A DNA stretch of 64,000 nucleotides from MGBC124762 sp048201935 (GTDB lineage: Bacteria; Bacillota; Clostridia; Oscillospirales; Oscillospiraceae). The notes beneath the pieces are model-generated. The model was not told the DNA's origin and ran no database searches. It saw only the letters and a program-made list of their open reading frames with translations. Each line of letters opens with the position of its first letter. Position 1 is the stretch's first letter. The stretch covers positions 1 through 64,000 of the forward strand of contig DBFBGR010000013.1 in assembly GCA_048201935.1 (NCBI GenBank). Direction: 5' to 3'. Position numbers and translations under genes: made by a program. Shown here one piece after another: positions 7,789 to 15,593 of this stretch.

Positions 7789-7924
7789 AAGCGCGAGCAT
7801 AGGCGGCCCGGACCCGATGGAGCCCCGACAGGCCAAAAACAGGTGAATGCCGTAGGCATGAGCGGCATTTTGGCCACGCAGGGGCGAAGCGGGGCCGAGC
7901 AGGCCGTCCAATGCGAGCGTGACA
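7789..7924 (+). repeat. Structured repeat, copy A (rplI-dnaB gap)
   Basis: Begins with AAGCGCGAG directly after the rplI stop and ends with GCGAGCGTGACA. Nested stems are visible: GGCCAAAA with TTTTGGCC, and inside them ATGCC-GTA-GGCAT. Two relatives of it lie in the DEAD-box gene (27151-27298 and 27581-27726, minus strand). The spacing from the left end to the core is the same as in copy B (39 bp), and the core from ACAGGCC to GAGCGGC is 39 bp in both. The right part is one base longer than in the coding copies. Confidence 0.8.
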
Positions 7925-7927
7925 AAC

Positions 7928-7948
7928 GGGCGGGCCAAGGGCCCGCCC
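7928..7948 (+). other. Strong hairpin before dnaB
   Basis: GGGCGGGCC and GGCCCGCCC pair perfectly around an AAG loop; ATGACC and then TTTTT follow. It could act as a weak terminator or processing site between rplI and dnaB. The T-run is displaced by six bases from the stem, so efficient termination is doubtful. Confidence 0.5.
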
Positions 7949-7976
7949 ATGACCCTTTTTCCAAGGAGGTGTTCCC

Positions 7977-9350
7977 ATGGATGAACTGCTTTCCCATCAG
8001 CTCCCCCACTCGGTAGAGGCGGAGCAGTCGGTGCTGGGCGCCATGCTCATCGACGAAAACTGTATCCCCCTGGTCATCGAAAAGCTGCGCCCGGAGGACT
8101 TTTATCTGCGCCAGGACCGGGAGCTCTACGAGAGCATCTACTCCATGTTCAACTACTCCCAGAAGATCGACCTGGTGACCCTGCTGGAAAAGCTCCGGCA
8201 AAACGGCGCTTACGACGAGCAGACCTCGGCGGCCTATCTCAAGCAGCTCATGGAGATCACCCCCACCGCCGCCAACGTGGAGCTCTATGTGGACATCGTC
8301 AAGGACAAATCCCTGCTGCGCCGCCTGGGCAAGACCTGCGGCGAGGTGACCGAGCTGGTCCGGGAGGGCAAGGAGACCGGCTCCAACGTGCTGGAGATGG
8401 CCGAGCAGCGTATTTACGCCCTGCGCCAGGGCCGCAGCGCCACCAGCCTGGAGCCCCTGGCAGGCATCGTGCCCAGCCTGTTGGAGCGCCTGGGCGAGCT
8501 GGCGGCCTCGGGGGAGCAGATCCCCGGCATCTCCACGGGCCTGAAGGTGCTGGACCAGGCCCTCACCGGCCTCAATAAGTCCGACCTCATCATCTTGGCG
8601 GCCCGTCCGGGCATGGGCAAGACCTCCATGGCCCTGAATATGGCCCTCCACGCGGGCAAATTCTCGGGCAAGAGCGTGGCGGTGTTCTCCTTGGAGATGT
8701 CCAAGGAGCAGCTTGGTATGCGGCTTTTGTCCGGGGAGTCCCTCATCGAAAACCGGGCCCTGGCCACCGGGCGGCTCAGCGACGACGACTGGGTCAAGGT
8801 GGCCGCCGCCGCCAATATCCTCAGCCACACCGATATGCTCATCGACGACGACCCCTCCCTCACCGTGGCCGACATGAGCGCCAAATGCCGCCGGGTGAAA
8901 AACCTGGGTCTGGTGGTGGTGGACTACCTTCAGCTCATGACCTCTGCCGGCGGCAAGCAGTCTCACGGCGGCGAGAGCCGCCAGCAGGCCGTCAGCGACA
9001 TCTCCCGGGCCATGAAGATCATGGCCAAGGAGCTGGAGGTGCCCATTTTGTGCCTATCCCAGCTCTCCCGGGCCAACGAAAAGGACAAATCCACCATCCG
9101 CCGTCCTCGGCTCAGTGACCTCCGGGACTCCGGCGCTATCGAGCAGGACGCGGACATCGTGCTGTTTTTGCACCGGGAGGACTACTACAACGAAGACGAC
9201 TCCAACCCCGACGTGGAGCCCGACGCCGCCGAGTGTATCGTGGCCAAGAACCGCCACGGCGAGACGGGCATCCTCCGCCTGGGCTGGCGGCCCCAGTTCA
9301 CCTCCTTCATCGACCTGGAGGAGCTGGATATGATCCACGAAGAACCGTAA
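7977..9350 (+). CDS. dnaB: Replicative DNA helicase DnaB
   Basis: 457 residues, ATG with AAGGAGGT upstream. The N-terminal DnaB domain (HSVEAEQSVLGAML) is followed by the RecA-like helicase core: Walker A ARPGMGKTS, Walker B LVVVDYLQLM, SQLSR and the DLRDSGAIEQDAD motif. It unwinds DNA ahead of the replisome as a hexamer and would be loaded by the DnaI- and DnaD-like proteins at the left of this window. No intein is present, and the length is normal. Confidence 0.97.
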   Translation: MDELLSHQLPHSVEAEQSVLGAMLIDENCIPLVIEKLRPEDFYLRQDRELYESIYSMFNYSQKIDLVTLLEKLRQNGAYDEQTSAAYLKQLMEITPTAANVELYVDIVKDKSLLRRLGKTCGEVTELVREGKETGSNVLEMAEQRIYALRQGRSATSLEPLAGIVPSLLERLGELAASGEQIPGISTGLKVLDQALTGLNKSDLIILAARPGMGKTSMALNMALHAGKFSGKSVAVFSLEMSKEQLGMRLLSGESLIENRALATGRLSDDDWVKVAAAANILSHTDMLIDDDPSLTVADMSAKCRRVKNLGLVVVDYLQLMTSAGGKQSHGGESRQQAVSDISRAMKIMAKELEVPILCLSQLSRANEKDKSTIRRPRLSDLRDSGAIEQDADIVLFLHREDYYNEDDSNPDVEPDAAECIVAKNRHGETGILRLGWRPQFTSFIDLEELDMIHEEP

Positions 9351-10430
9351 ATGGAGCGCGTTTTATCCTTCAGCGCCCAGGAGGACCTGCTTCCCCGGGA
9401 CGGCCTCATCCTCTGCGCCCTCTCCGGCGGGCCGGACTCGGTGGCCCTGCTGCACTTTTTGAAGAACCAGGGCTTTCAGGTGGCGGCGGCCCACTTCGAC
9501 CACCACCTGCGCCCCACCTCGGGCCGGGACGCGGCCTTTGCCGAGGCCCTCTGCCGGGACTGGGGAGTGCCCTTCTACCTGGGTGGTGGGGACGTTTCCG
9601 CTATGCCCGGCAACGTGGAGGACAACGCCCGCAGGGCCCGCTACGCCTTTTTGGAACAGACCGCCGAGGGTATCGGCGCGGCGGTCATCGCCACCGCCCA
9701 CAACGCCAACGACAACCTGGAGACGGTGCTGCTCCACCTGACCCGGGGCTGCGGGCTACAAGGATTGTGCGGTATCCGGCCCCGGCTGGGCCGTGTGGTC
9801 CGGCCCATGCTCCAGACCCCCCGCGCCGCCATCGAGGACTATCTGCGAAAAAACGCCCTAAGCTACGTCACCGACGAGACCAACGCCGACGACCGCTACG
9901 CCCGCAACCGCATCCGCCACCAGGTGGTGCCCGTGCTGGAGAGCCTGAACGCCAAGGTGGTGGGGGCGGCGGCTCGAATGACCGACTACCTCCGCTCCGA
10001 CCTGGAGCGGCTGGGGCCCTGGGAGGCCGGCGGCGAGGAGGCGGCCTTACCACCTCTGGAGTCTCAGAGCGTCACCCTGGGCCAGCGGGTGGAGACGCCC
10101 CTTTGGACGTTGGAGACCGCCCGGTGTGTGTGCCCCGATACCCCGCCCACGCCGGGGGAATTTTATCTGAAGCCTGTTCAGCCCCTGACCCTGCGCAGCC
10201 GACAGACCGGAGACTATCTGCGCCCGCCTTCACGCGCGGGGAAAAGCGTGAAAAAGTGGATGATCGAGCTCCACGTGCCCCGGACCCAGCGCCAGGCCGT
10301 GCCAGTGCTGGTCTCCGGAGAGACCCTGCTGGCGGTGGCGGGCCTTGGCCCGGACCGGGAGGCCCTGGCCGCGCCGGGAGAGGACGCTGTTTTGGTACGC
10401 TTCACAAAACCAGAAAGAGAGGAAGCTTGA
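9351..10430 (+). CDS. tilS: tRNA(Ile)-lysidine synthase
   Basis: 359 residues; the ATG follows the dnaB stop with no gap, so translation is probably coupled (no clear ribosome site is visible). The PP-loop ATP motif is ALSGGPDSVALLH, followed by AAHFDHHLR, ATAHNANDNLETVLLHL and RNRIRH, all TilS hallmarks. The enzyme adds lysine to C34 of the AUA-reading tRNA-Ile. The C-terminal substrate-binding part is short but present (LRSRQTGDYLRPP, then KKWMIELHVP). The order tilS-hpt-ftsH is conserved in Firmicutes. Confidence 0.95.
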   Translation: MERVLSFSAQEDLLPRDGLILCALSGGPDSVALLHFLKNQGFQVAAAHFDHHLRPTSGRDAAFAEALCRDWGVPFYLGGGDVSAMPGNVEDNARRARYAFLEQTAEGIGAAVIATAHNANDNLETVLLHLTRGCGLQGLCGIRPRLGRVVRPMLQTPRAAIEDYLRKNALSYVTDETNADDRYARNRIRHQVVPVLESLNAKVVGAAARMTDYLRSDLERLGPWEAGGEEAALPPLESQSVTLGQRVETPLWTLETARCVCPDTPPTPGEFYLKPVQPLTLRSRQTGDYLRPPSRAGKSVKKWMIELHVPRTQRQAVPVLVSGETLLAVAGLGPDREALAAPGEDAVLVRFTKPEREEA

Positions 10431-10431
10431 C

Positions 10432-10980
10432 ATGGGATACGCCCAACGTGACATTTTGAAGGTCTTGCAGACCGAGGAGGAGCTGAGGGCCCGGGTGGCG
10501 GCCCTGGGCGCCCAGATCACCGCCGACTACGCCGGAAAGGAGCCCGTCATCATCAGCGTTCTGCGGGGGTCCTTCATCTTCATGGCCGACCTGACCCGCA
10601 GCATCGACATCCCCTGCACCGTGGACTTTATGAGCGTTTCGTCCTACGGCGCGGGCACCGCCACCTCGGGCCAGGTGAAGATCCTCAAGGACCTGAGCGA
10701 GTCCATCGAGGGCCGGGACCTTATTATCGTGGAGGACATTTTGGACTCGGGCAACACCCTCTACTATCTCCGGGACGTGCTCCTGGCCCGCAAGCCCGCC
10801 TCGGTGCGTATCTGTACCCTGCTGGACAAGCCTGAGCGGCGGACCAAGGACATCAAGGCCGACTATGTGGGCTTTGACATCCCCAATGCCTTCGTGGTGG
10901 GCTACGGCCTGGACTACGCGGAAAAGTACCGCAATCTCCCCTACATCGGTATCCTCAAACCCGAGGTGTACGGAGGCTGA
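10432..10980 (+). CDS. hpt: Hypoxanthine phosphoribosyltransferase
   Basis: 182 residues. The ATG at 10432, after GAGAGGAAGC, is used; the longer reading only overlaps tilS. The PRPP loop is LIIVEDILDSGNT, preceded by VISVLRGSFIF, and the C-terminal VGYGLDYAEKYRNLPYIG is typical of HPRT. It salvages hypoxanthine and guanine with PRPP. It begins one base after the tilS stop codon, and ftsH follows 26 bp later. Confidence 0.95.
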   Translation: MGYAQRDILKVLQTEEELRARVAALGAQITADYAGKEPVIISVLRGSFIFMADLTRSIDIPCTVDFMSVSSYGAGTATSGQVKILKDLSESIEGRDLIIVEDILDSGNTLYYLRDVLLARKPASVRICTLLDKPERRTKDIKADYVGFDIPNAFVVGYGLDYAEKYRNLPYIGILKPEVYGG

Positions 10981-11006
10981 GCCTCCGCTGGAAAGGAAGG
11001 TAATCA

Positions 11007-12914
11007 TTGAACGACACACCAGAGCACAAGTCGCCGCTCAAGAGCGCGATCTTTTATTTCATCATCATCCTGGTCGTCCTGGGGGTGATCTTCGCCGTCA
11101 CTTGGGAGTCCGGGGACGGCGAGCTCAGCTATGCCCAGGTCCGCCAGCTCTTTATCCAGGGAAAGGTGGACTACTTTGAGGTCAGCAGCACCGACGAGTT
11201 GACTCTACGCCTCAAAGAGCCTGAGCTGCCTAATGGCCCGGTGGTCTTCCACCACCAGTTGGCCTCGCTGGACTATTTCTACGAGGACCTGGGCCCCACC
11301 ATCCAAGAGCAGCAGGGCGTTGGCCTTTTGCAGGACTATACCTTCAAGGCCGCGCCCCAGATCCCATGGTGGCTGTCCATGCTGCCCACCTTCCTGATCG
11401 CGGTGGTGCTGGTGATCACCATGTGCGTGCTCCTCTCCCGGGGGTACCGGCGCTATCTCTTTGACAAGTGCGCGGGCGCGGGCATCGGAGAGGACCGCGG
11501 TACAAGCGACCGGGCCGAGCGGGCCGCCCGCTTTGGTCAGGCCAAGGCCCGGGTGGTGGAGGACGGGGAGACCCGGGTCACCTTTGCCGACGTGGCCGGA
11601 GCCGACGAGGAGAAGGAGGAACTTCAGGAGCTGGTGGAGTTTCTCAAGGACCCCCAGCGCTTTGTCAAGCTGGGCGCCCGGGTGCCCAAGGGCGTGCTTT
11701 TGGTGGGCCCGCCGGGCACGGGCAAGACCCTGCTGGCCAAGGCCGTGGCCGGAGAGGCGGGGGTGAAGTTCCTGTCCATCTCGGGCTCGGACTTTGTGGA
11801 GCTCTATGTGGGCGTAGGCGCCAGCCGGGTGCGCGACCTCTTCACCCGGGCGGTGAACGACGCGCCCGCCATCGTCTTCATCGACGAGATCGACGCCGTG
11901 GGCCGCCAGCGGGGCGCGGGCCTGGGCGGCGGTCACGACGAGCGGGAGCAGACCCTGAACCAGCTACTGGTGGAGATGGACGGCTTTGAGCAAAACGAAG
12001 GGGTCATCGTCATGGCGGCCACCAACCGCCGGGACATCCTGGACCCCGCGCTGCTGCGCCCGGGCCGCTTTGACCGGCAGATCTATGTGGGCTACCCCGA
12101 CGTGAAGGGCCGGGAGGAGATCTTGAAGGTCCACGCCCGCAACAAGCCCCTGGCCGAGGACGTGTCCTTGAAGGAGACCGCCCAGGCCACCGCGGGCTTC
12201 ACCGGGGCGGACCTGGAGAATCTGCTCAACGAGGCGGCGCTGCTGGCCGCCCGGGCGGACCGGGAGTATATCGTCCAAAACGACCTCCACGAGGCCATGA
12301 TGAAGACCATCGCCGGACCGGAGAAGCGCAGCCGGGTGGTCTCGCCCCAGGCCAAGCGGCTGACGGCCTACCACGAGGCGGGCCACGCCGTGGTCATCCA
12401 CGACCTGCCCACCGCCGACCCCGTCCACCAGATCACCATCATCCCCCGTGGAGCCTCCGGCGGCATGACCATCTCCCTGCCCCAGGAGGACCGGCCCTAC
12501 CGCTCCAAGACCGAGCTCCAAGAGGACATCGCCGCCTGTCTGGGCGGACGCTGCGCCGAGCGGCTGGTGCTGGGCGATATCTCCACCGGGGCCCAGAGCG
12601 ACCTGGAGCACGCCACCGCCACCGCCCGGGCTATGGTGGCGAAATACGGCATGAGCGACGCGCTGGGCAACGTGGTCTTTGACACCGGCCACGACCAGGT
12701 CTTCCTGGGCCGGTCCATGGCCCAGACCCAGCCCTACTCCGAGGAGATCGCCGGGCAGATCGACCGGGAGGTCCGCGCCATCATCGACGCCGCCGAGCGC
12801 ACCTGCCAGGACATCCTCACCCGCCGCCGGGCGGTTTTGGACGCGGTGGCGGAGTACCTGCTGGAGCACGAGACCATGGACGCGGAGACCTTTGAAACTT
12901 TTTTTGCTGGTTGA
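11007..12914 (+). CDS. ftsH: ATP-dependent zinc metalloprotease FtsH
   Basis: 635 residues from a TTG start with GGAAGG upstream. There are membrane helices at about 13-33 and 121-144 around an extracellular domain, then the AAA+ module (Walker A GPPGTGKT, 234-241; FIDEIDAVGRQR; second region of homology RPGRFDRQ) and the M41 protease with HEAGH at 456-460. FtsH degrades misfolded membrane and regulatory proteins. The tail is short, ending a few residues after the last helix. The linker between helix 2 and the AAA+ domain is a little longer than usual (GIGEDRGTSDRAE). Confidence 0.96.
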   Translation: MNDTPEHKSPLKSAIFYFIIILVVLGVIFAVTWESGDGELSYAQVRQLFIQGKVDYFEVSSTDELTLRLKEPELPNGPVVFHHQLASLDYFYEDLGPTIQEQQGVGLLQDYTFKAAPQIPWWLSMLPTFLIAVVLVITMCVLLSRGYRRYLFDKCAGAGIGEDRGTSDRAERAARFGQAKARVVEDGETRVTFADVAGADEEKEELQELVEFLKDPQRFVKLGARVPKGVLLVGPPGTGKTLLAKAVAGEAGVKFLSISGSDFVELYVGVGASRVRDLFTRAVNDAPAIVFIDEIDAVGRQRGAGLGGGHDEREQTLNQLLVEMDGFEQNEGVIVMAATNRRDILDPALLRPGRFDRQIYVGYPDVKGREEILKVHARNKPLAEDVSLKETAQATAGFTGADLENLLNEAALLAARADREYIVQNDLHEAMMKTIAGPEKRSRVVSPQAKRLTAYHEAGHAVVIHDLPTADPVHQITIIPRGASGGMTISLPQEDRPYRSKTELQEDIAACLGGRCAERLVLGDISTGAQSDLEHATATARAMVAKYGMSDALGNVVFDTGHDQVFLGRSMAQTQPYSEEIAGQIDREVRAIIDAAERTCQDILTRRRAVLDAVAEYLLEHETMDAETFETFFAG

Positions 12915-12975
12915 CCGCTCGGAAACCGGAATCTCCGTCAAGAAGCGGATCGTAGCTGTAGTTTGCCAGGAAAAT

Positions 12976-13012
12976 AAAGAGACAGCAGATGTAAGTCTGC
13001 CGTCTCTTTTTT
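12976..13012. terminator. Bidirectional terminator between ftsH and malic enzyme
   Basis: Stem AAAGAGAC-A-GCAGA with TCTGC-C-GTCTCTTT and a T-run on the plus strand; a weaker T-rich tract follows on the minus strand. Confidence 0.8.
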
Positions 13013-13026
13013 ACACTTTTGGAGTC

Positions 13027-14199
13027 TTACTGTCCTGCGCCGCTGTTCCGGGCGGCCTGGGCCACCGCCTGGGCCACGGCGGGGCAGACCGCCGGGTCGA
13101 AGGCGGCGGGGAGGATGTAGTCCGCCGAGAGCTTGTCGCCCACCAGGTCGGCCAGAGCCTTGGCGGCGGCGTGCTTCATGGGCTCGTTGATGCAGCGGGC
13201 CCGGGCGTCCAGCGCGCCGCGGAACACGCCGGGAAAGGCCAGGACGTTGTTGATCTGGTTGGGGAAGTCGCTGCGGCCCGTGCCCACCACCGCCGCGCCG
13301 GCGGCCAGGGCCACGTCGGGCATGATCTCGGGGGTGGGGTTGGCCATGGGGAACAAAATGGGGTCCTTTGCCATGGACTTCACCATCTCGGCCGTTACCA
13401 AATTGGGCGCGGACACCCCTACAAAGAGGTCGGCCCCTTCTAAGGCGGCGATCAGGCCGCCGTCGTGGACGCTGGGCTTTGTCAGCTCAGCCAGCTCCCG
13501 GAGGTAGGGGTCGGCCTCCAAGTCGGGCCGTCCGGGGTAGACGATGCCCTTGATGTCGCAGAGTACGGCGTTGCGAAGGCCCATGGACCACAGCAGCTTG
13601 AAGATGGCCGTCCCCGCCGCCCCAGCCCCGGAAAACACCGCTTTGATACTGGGTAGCTGCTTGCCTACCACTTTGAGGGCGTTGGTGACCGCCGCCGCCA
13701 CCACGATGGCGGTGCCGTGCTGGTCGTCGTGGAAGATGGGGATGGAGCAGCGCGCCTGGAGCCGCTTTTCCACCTCAAAGCACCGGGGGGCGGCGATGTC
13801 CTCCAGATTGACCCCGCCGAAGGACCCCTCCAGCAGGGCCACGGTGTTGACGATGTCGTCCACGTCCTTGCTCTTGACGCACAGGGGGATAGCGTCCACC
13901 CCGCCAAAGGCCTTGAAGAGCACGCACTTGCCCTCCATCACCGGCATCCCGGCCTCGGGGCCGATGTCCCCCAGGCCCAGCACGGCGGAGCCGTCGGTGA
14001 CCACCGCCACGGTGTTCCACCGGCCCGTCAGCTCATAGGACTGGCTGGGGTCCTTCTGGATCTCCAGGCAGGGCTGGGCCACCCCGGGGGTGTAGGCCAA
14101 TGACAGGTCCTCCCGGCTCTTGATCTCCATCTTGGGGGTAACGGACAGCTTGCCCCGCCACTGGCGGTGGCGCTTTAACGATTCCTCGGCGTAATTCAT
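13027..14199 (-). CDS. NAD(P)-dependent malic enzyme
   Basis: 390 residues; the ATG at 14199 follows AAAGGAGAG. Motifs: LSLAYTPGVAQPC at the N-terminus, TDGSAVLGLGDIGPEAGMPVMEGK, FHDDQHGTAIV (metal and substrate site), and the nucleotide-binding FSGAGAAGTAIFKLL. It decarboxylates malate to pyruvate and would feed pyruvate:ferredoxin oxidoreductase (18193). The length is that of the short bacterial form without a phosphotransacetylase-like extension. It lies 17 bp behind an XRE regulator, probably in one transcript. Confidence 0.93.
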   Translation of the reverse strand: MNYAEESLKRHRQWRGKLSVTPKMEIKSREDLSLAYTPGVAQPCLEIQKDPSQSYELTGRWNTVAVVTDGSAVLGLGDIGPEAGMPVMEGKCVLFKAFGGVDAIPLCVKSKDVDDIVNTVALLEGSFGGVNLEDIAAPRCFEVEKRLQARCSIPIFHDDQHGTAIVVAAAVTNALKVVGKQLPSIKAVFSGAGAAGTAIFKLLWSMGLRNAVLCDIKGIVYPGRPDLEADPYLRELAELTKPSVHDGGLIAALEGADLFVGVSAPNLVTAEMVKSMAKDPILFPMANPTPEIMPDVALAAGAAVVGTGRSDFPNQINNVLAFPGVFRGALDARARCINEPMKHAAAKALADLVGDKLSADYILPAAFDPAVCPAVAQAVAQAARNSGAGQ

Positions 14200-14216
14200 A
14201 GCTTTCTCTCCTTTGC

Positions 14217-14564
14217 TCAGCGGCGGCGATAGTGCTGCAGGCGGTAGCGGGCGTACTCCTGCACGTCCTCCCACAGCTCGTCCTCCACGTCCTGGGTCAG
14301 GGCGGACTTGGCCCCCCACACCGCCGCGCGGACCTGGGCGTCGGTGACCACGCCGCCGTTTTCCTCCTCGCTGCGGCCCAGCAGGTAGTCCAGCGTCACG
14401 TGGAACAGGTCGGCCAACTGGACGGTGAGGGCGTAGTTGGGCTCCCGGCGGCCACCCTCCCAGTTGGCGATGGTGGACTGGGCCACCCCCAGGGCGTCGG
14501 CCAGGGCCTGCTGGCTGGCATAGCCCCGGGCCTCTCGCAGAGTCCGTAGGCGCTGTGGGAACAT
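14217..14564 (-). CDS. XRE-family (Cro/CI) transcriptional regulator
   Basis: 115 residues, ATG after AAAGGAGG. The helix-turn-helix is at about 6-60 (LRTLREARGYASQQALADAL, then STIANWEGGRREP), followed by the frequent DLFHVTLDYLLGR segment and a C-terminal acidic helical region. It is the first gene of a two-gene transcript with the malic enzyme, so it may regulate malate use or only itself. Confidence 0.88.
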   Translation of the reverse strand: MFPQRLRTLREARGYASQQALADALGVAQSTIANWEGGRREPNYALTVQLADLFHVTLDYLLGRSEEENGGVVTDAQVRAAVWGAKSALTQDVEDELWEDVQEYARYRLQHYRRR

Positions 14565-14594
14565 GGCGGAGCCTCCTTTGTGTTCAGTGGGCCT

Positions 14595-14623
14595 ATCTTA
14601 CCACAAAACGAAATAAAAAGCAA
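14595..14623 (-). promoter_or_regulatory. sigma-A type promoter of XRE-malic enzyme
   Basis: Minus strand TTGCTT, 17 bp, TAAGAT, about 30 bp before the regulator start. Confidence 0.6.
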
Positions 14624-14681
14624 GAGCTGCCGCCAAGCGCAGAGCCTGGGATAAAAGTGATGCCTAGCATAAAAGCAAGGG

Positions 14682-14710
14682 TTGCGCCCAAGGGGCTCGG
14701 ACGGTATAAT
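14682..14710 (+). promoter_or_regulatory. sigma-A type promoter of the ArsC-like gene
   Basis: Plus strand TTGCGC, 17 bp, TATAAT, 25 bp before the start codon at 14736. Confidence 0.7.
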
Positions 14711-14735
14711 AGACCCAAAAGAGAGGTGCGTGTCC

Positions 14736-15071
14736 ATGAACATCCAGATCTTTGGCAAGAGCAAGTGTTTTGACACCAAAAAGGCCCAGCGGTACTTCAA
14801 GGAGCGCCGGGTCCCCTTCCAGAACATCGACCTTTTGGACAAGGGTATCAGCAAGGGCGAGCTCAAGAGCGTCCTCCAGGCCGTGGGCGGTCTGGACGCG
14901 CTCATCGACCCCAAGCACCCCGACGCAGCGCTGCTTTCTTACCTGGCCTACGACGAGGATAAGCTGGAAAAGGTGCTCTCCGATCCCAGGCTTTTGAAGA
15001 CCCCCATCGTCCGAAATGGCCGCCAGGCCACCGTGGGCTACGCCCCGGAGACCTGGAAGGGCTGGGAATAG
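14736..15071 (+). CDS. ArsC/Spx-family thioredoxin-fold protein
   Basis: 111 residues from an ATG with AGAGGTG upstream. It starts MNIQIFGKSKCFDTKKAQRYF, with a single active-site-type cysteine (C11) followed by a helix, and it ends LLKTPIVRNGRQATVGYAPETWKGWE, the TPI cis-proline region of ArsC-like proteins. Such proteins include arsenate reductases and YffB/Spx-type proteins; the lack of ars neighbours argues against a dedicated arsenic role. It stands alone between its own promoter and a terminator. Confidence 0.88.
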   Translation: MNIQIFGKSKCFDTKKAQRYFKERRVPFQNIDLLDKGISKGELKSVLQAVGGLDALIDPKHPDAALLSYLAYDEDKLEKVLSDPRLLKTPIVRNGRQATVGYAPETWKGWE

Positions 15072-15073
15072 GC

Positions 15074-15103
15074 AAAAAACGGAGCCGAAACGGCTCCGTT
15101 TTT
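15074..15103. terminator. Bidirectional terminator, ArsC-like gene and bofA
   Basis: Arms AAAACGGAGCCG and CGGCTCCGTTTT around an AAA loop, with A-run and T-run on the two sides, so it can work for both converging genes. Confidence 0.88.
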
Positions 15104-15360
15104 CATATCCGCGTCACCCAGTTGAGCATGAGCAGCAGCCCCACCCCGGGCAGGCCCAAGGCCCCTACGGTGAGGGCGTTGAAGAGGTTGACCCCCAGGC
15201 CCAGGCCCACCGCTCCCGCACCCAGGGCATTTAGAGCGGCCAGGCCGCCCAGAGCGCACACCGTCCGGGCCGCCAGGGCGGCCATCCGGCCCAGCGCCCG
15301 GCGGCAGGCCGGGGCCAGTAGGCATAGCGCCAGCGCTCCAAAGAGCGCCGCTACCGGCAC
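15103..15360 (-). CDS. bofA: BofA family protein (pro-sigma-K processing inhibitor)
   Basis: 85 residues, GTG start with GGAGGAG upstream, overlapping the end of the previous gene by 10 bp. The protein is very hydrophobic, with two or three membrane segments, and ends LGVNLFNALTVGALGLPGVG, the conserved BofA motif. BofA holds the SpoIVFB protease inactive in the outer forespore membrane until SpoIVB signals. spoIVB itself is at 24142. The neighbour upstream is the DUF2508/YaaL gene, as in Bacillus. Confidence 0.85.
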   Translation of the reverse strand: MPVAALFGALALCLLAPACRRALGRMAALAARTVCALGGLAALNALGAGAVGLGLGVNLFNALTVGALGLPGVGLLLMLNWVTRI

Positions 15361-15593
15361 GCCGCCGTCTCCTCCAGCCGCCGGACCTCCTTCAGCAGGT
15401 AGGAATAGCGGTGGCGCAGAGCGTTGATCTCATAGACATAGGCCTCGATGAGGTCGCTGTCGGCGGTGCGGTTAAAGCCGTCGTAGGCCCGCTCCAGCGC
15501 ACCCTGGGTGGAGCGCATGGTCTCCTTTAACGCCGTGAGCTCCTCTTCCTGCCCTTTTTTGCGGGAAAACCTTTTCCACCATGTTTTTTCCAC
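15351..15593 (-). CDS. DUF2508 (YaaL-like) protein
   Basis: 80 residues from a GTG start with AAGGGGG before it. It is a charged helical protein (KKGQEEELTALKETM, then FNRTADSDLIEAYVYEINAL and YSYLLKEVRRLEE). The DSDLIEAYVYE part and the place directly before bofA match YaaL of Bacillus. Its start lies inside the 3' end of rnr (67 bp overlap in another frame). Function is unknown; a sporulation link is inferred from bofA. Confidence 0.8.
   Translation of the reverse strand: MEKTWWKRFSRKKGQEEELTALKETMRSTQGALERAYDGFNRTADSDLIEAYVYEINALRHRYSYLLKEVRRLEETAACR

Noticed and set aside
7786..7924. Stop-codon readthrough of rplI into the repeat as a designed extension
   Set aside because: The frame is open after the UAG, but L9 is complete at its normal length and no readthrough context is visible; kept only as an observation about the insertion phase.
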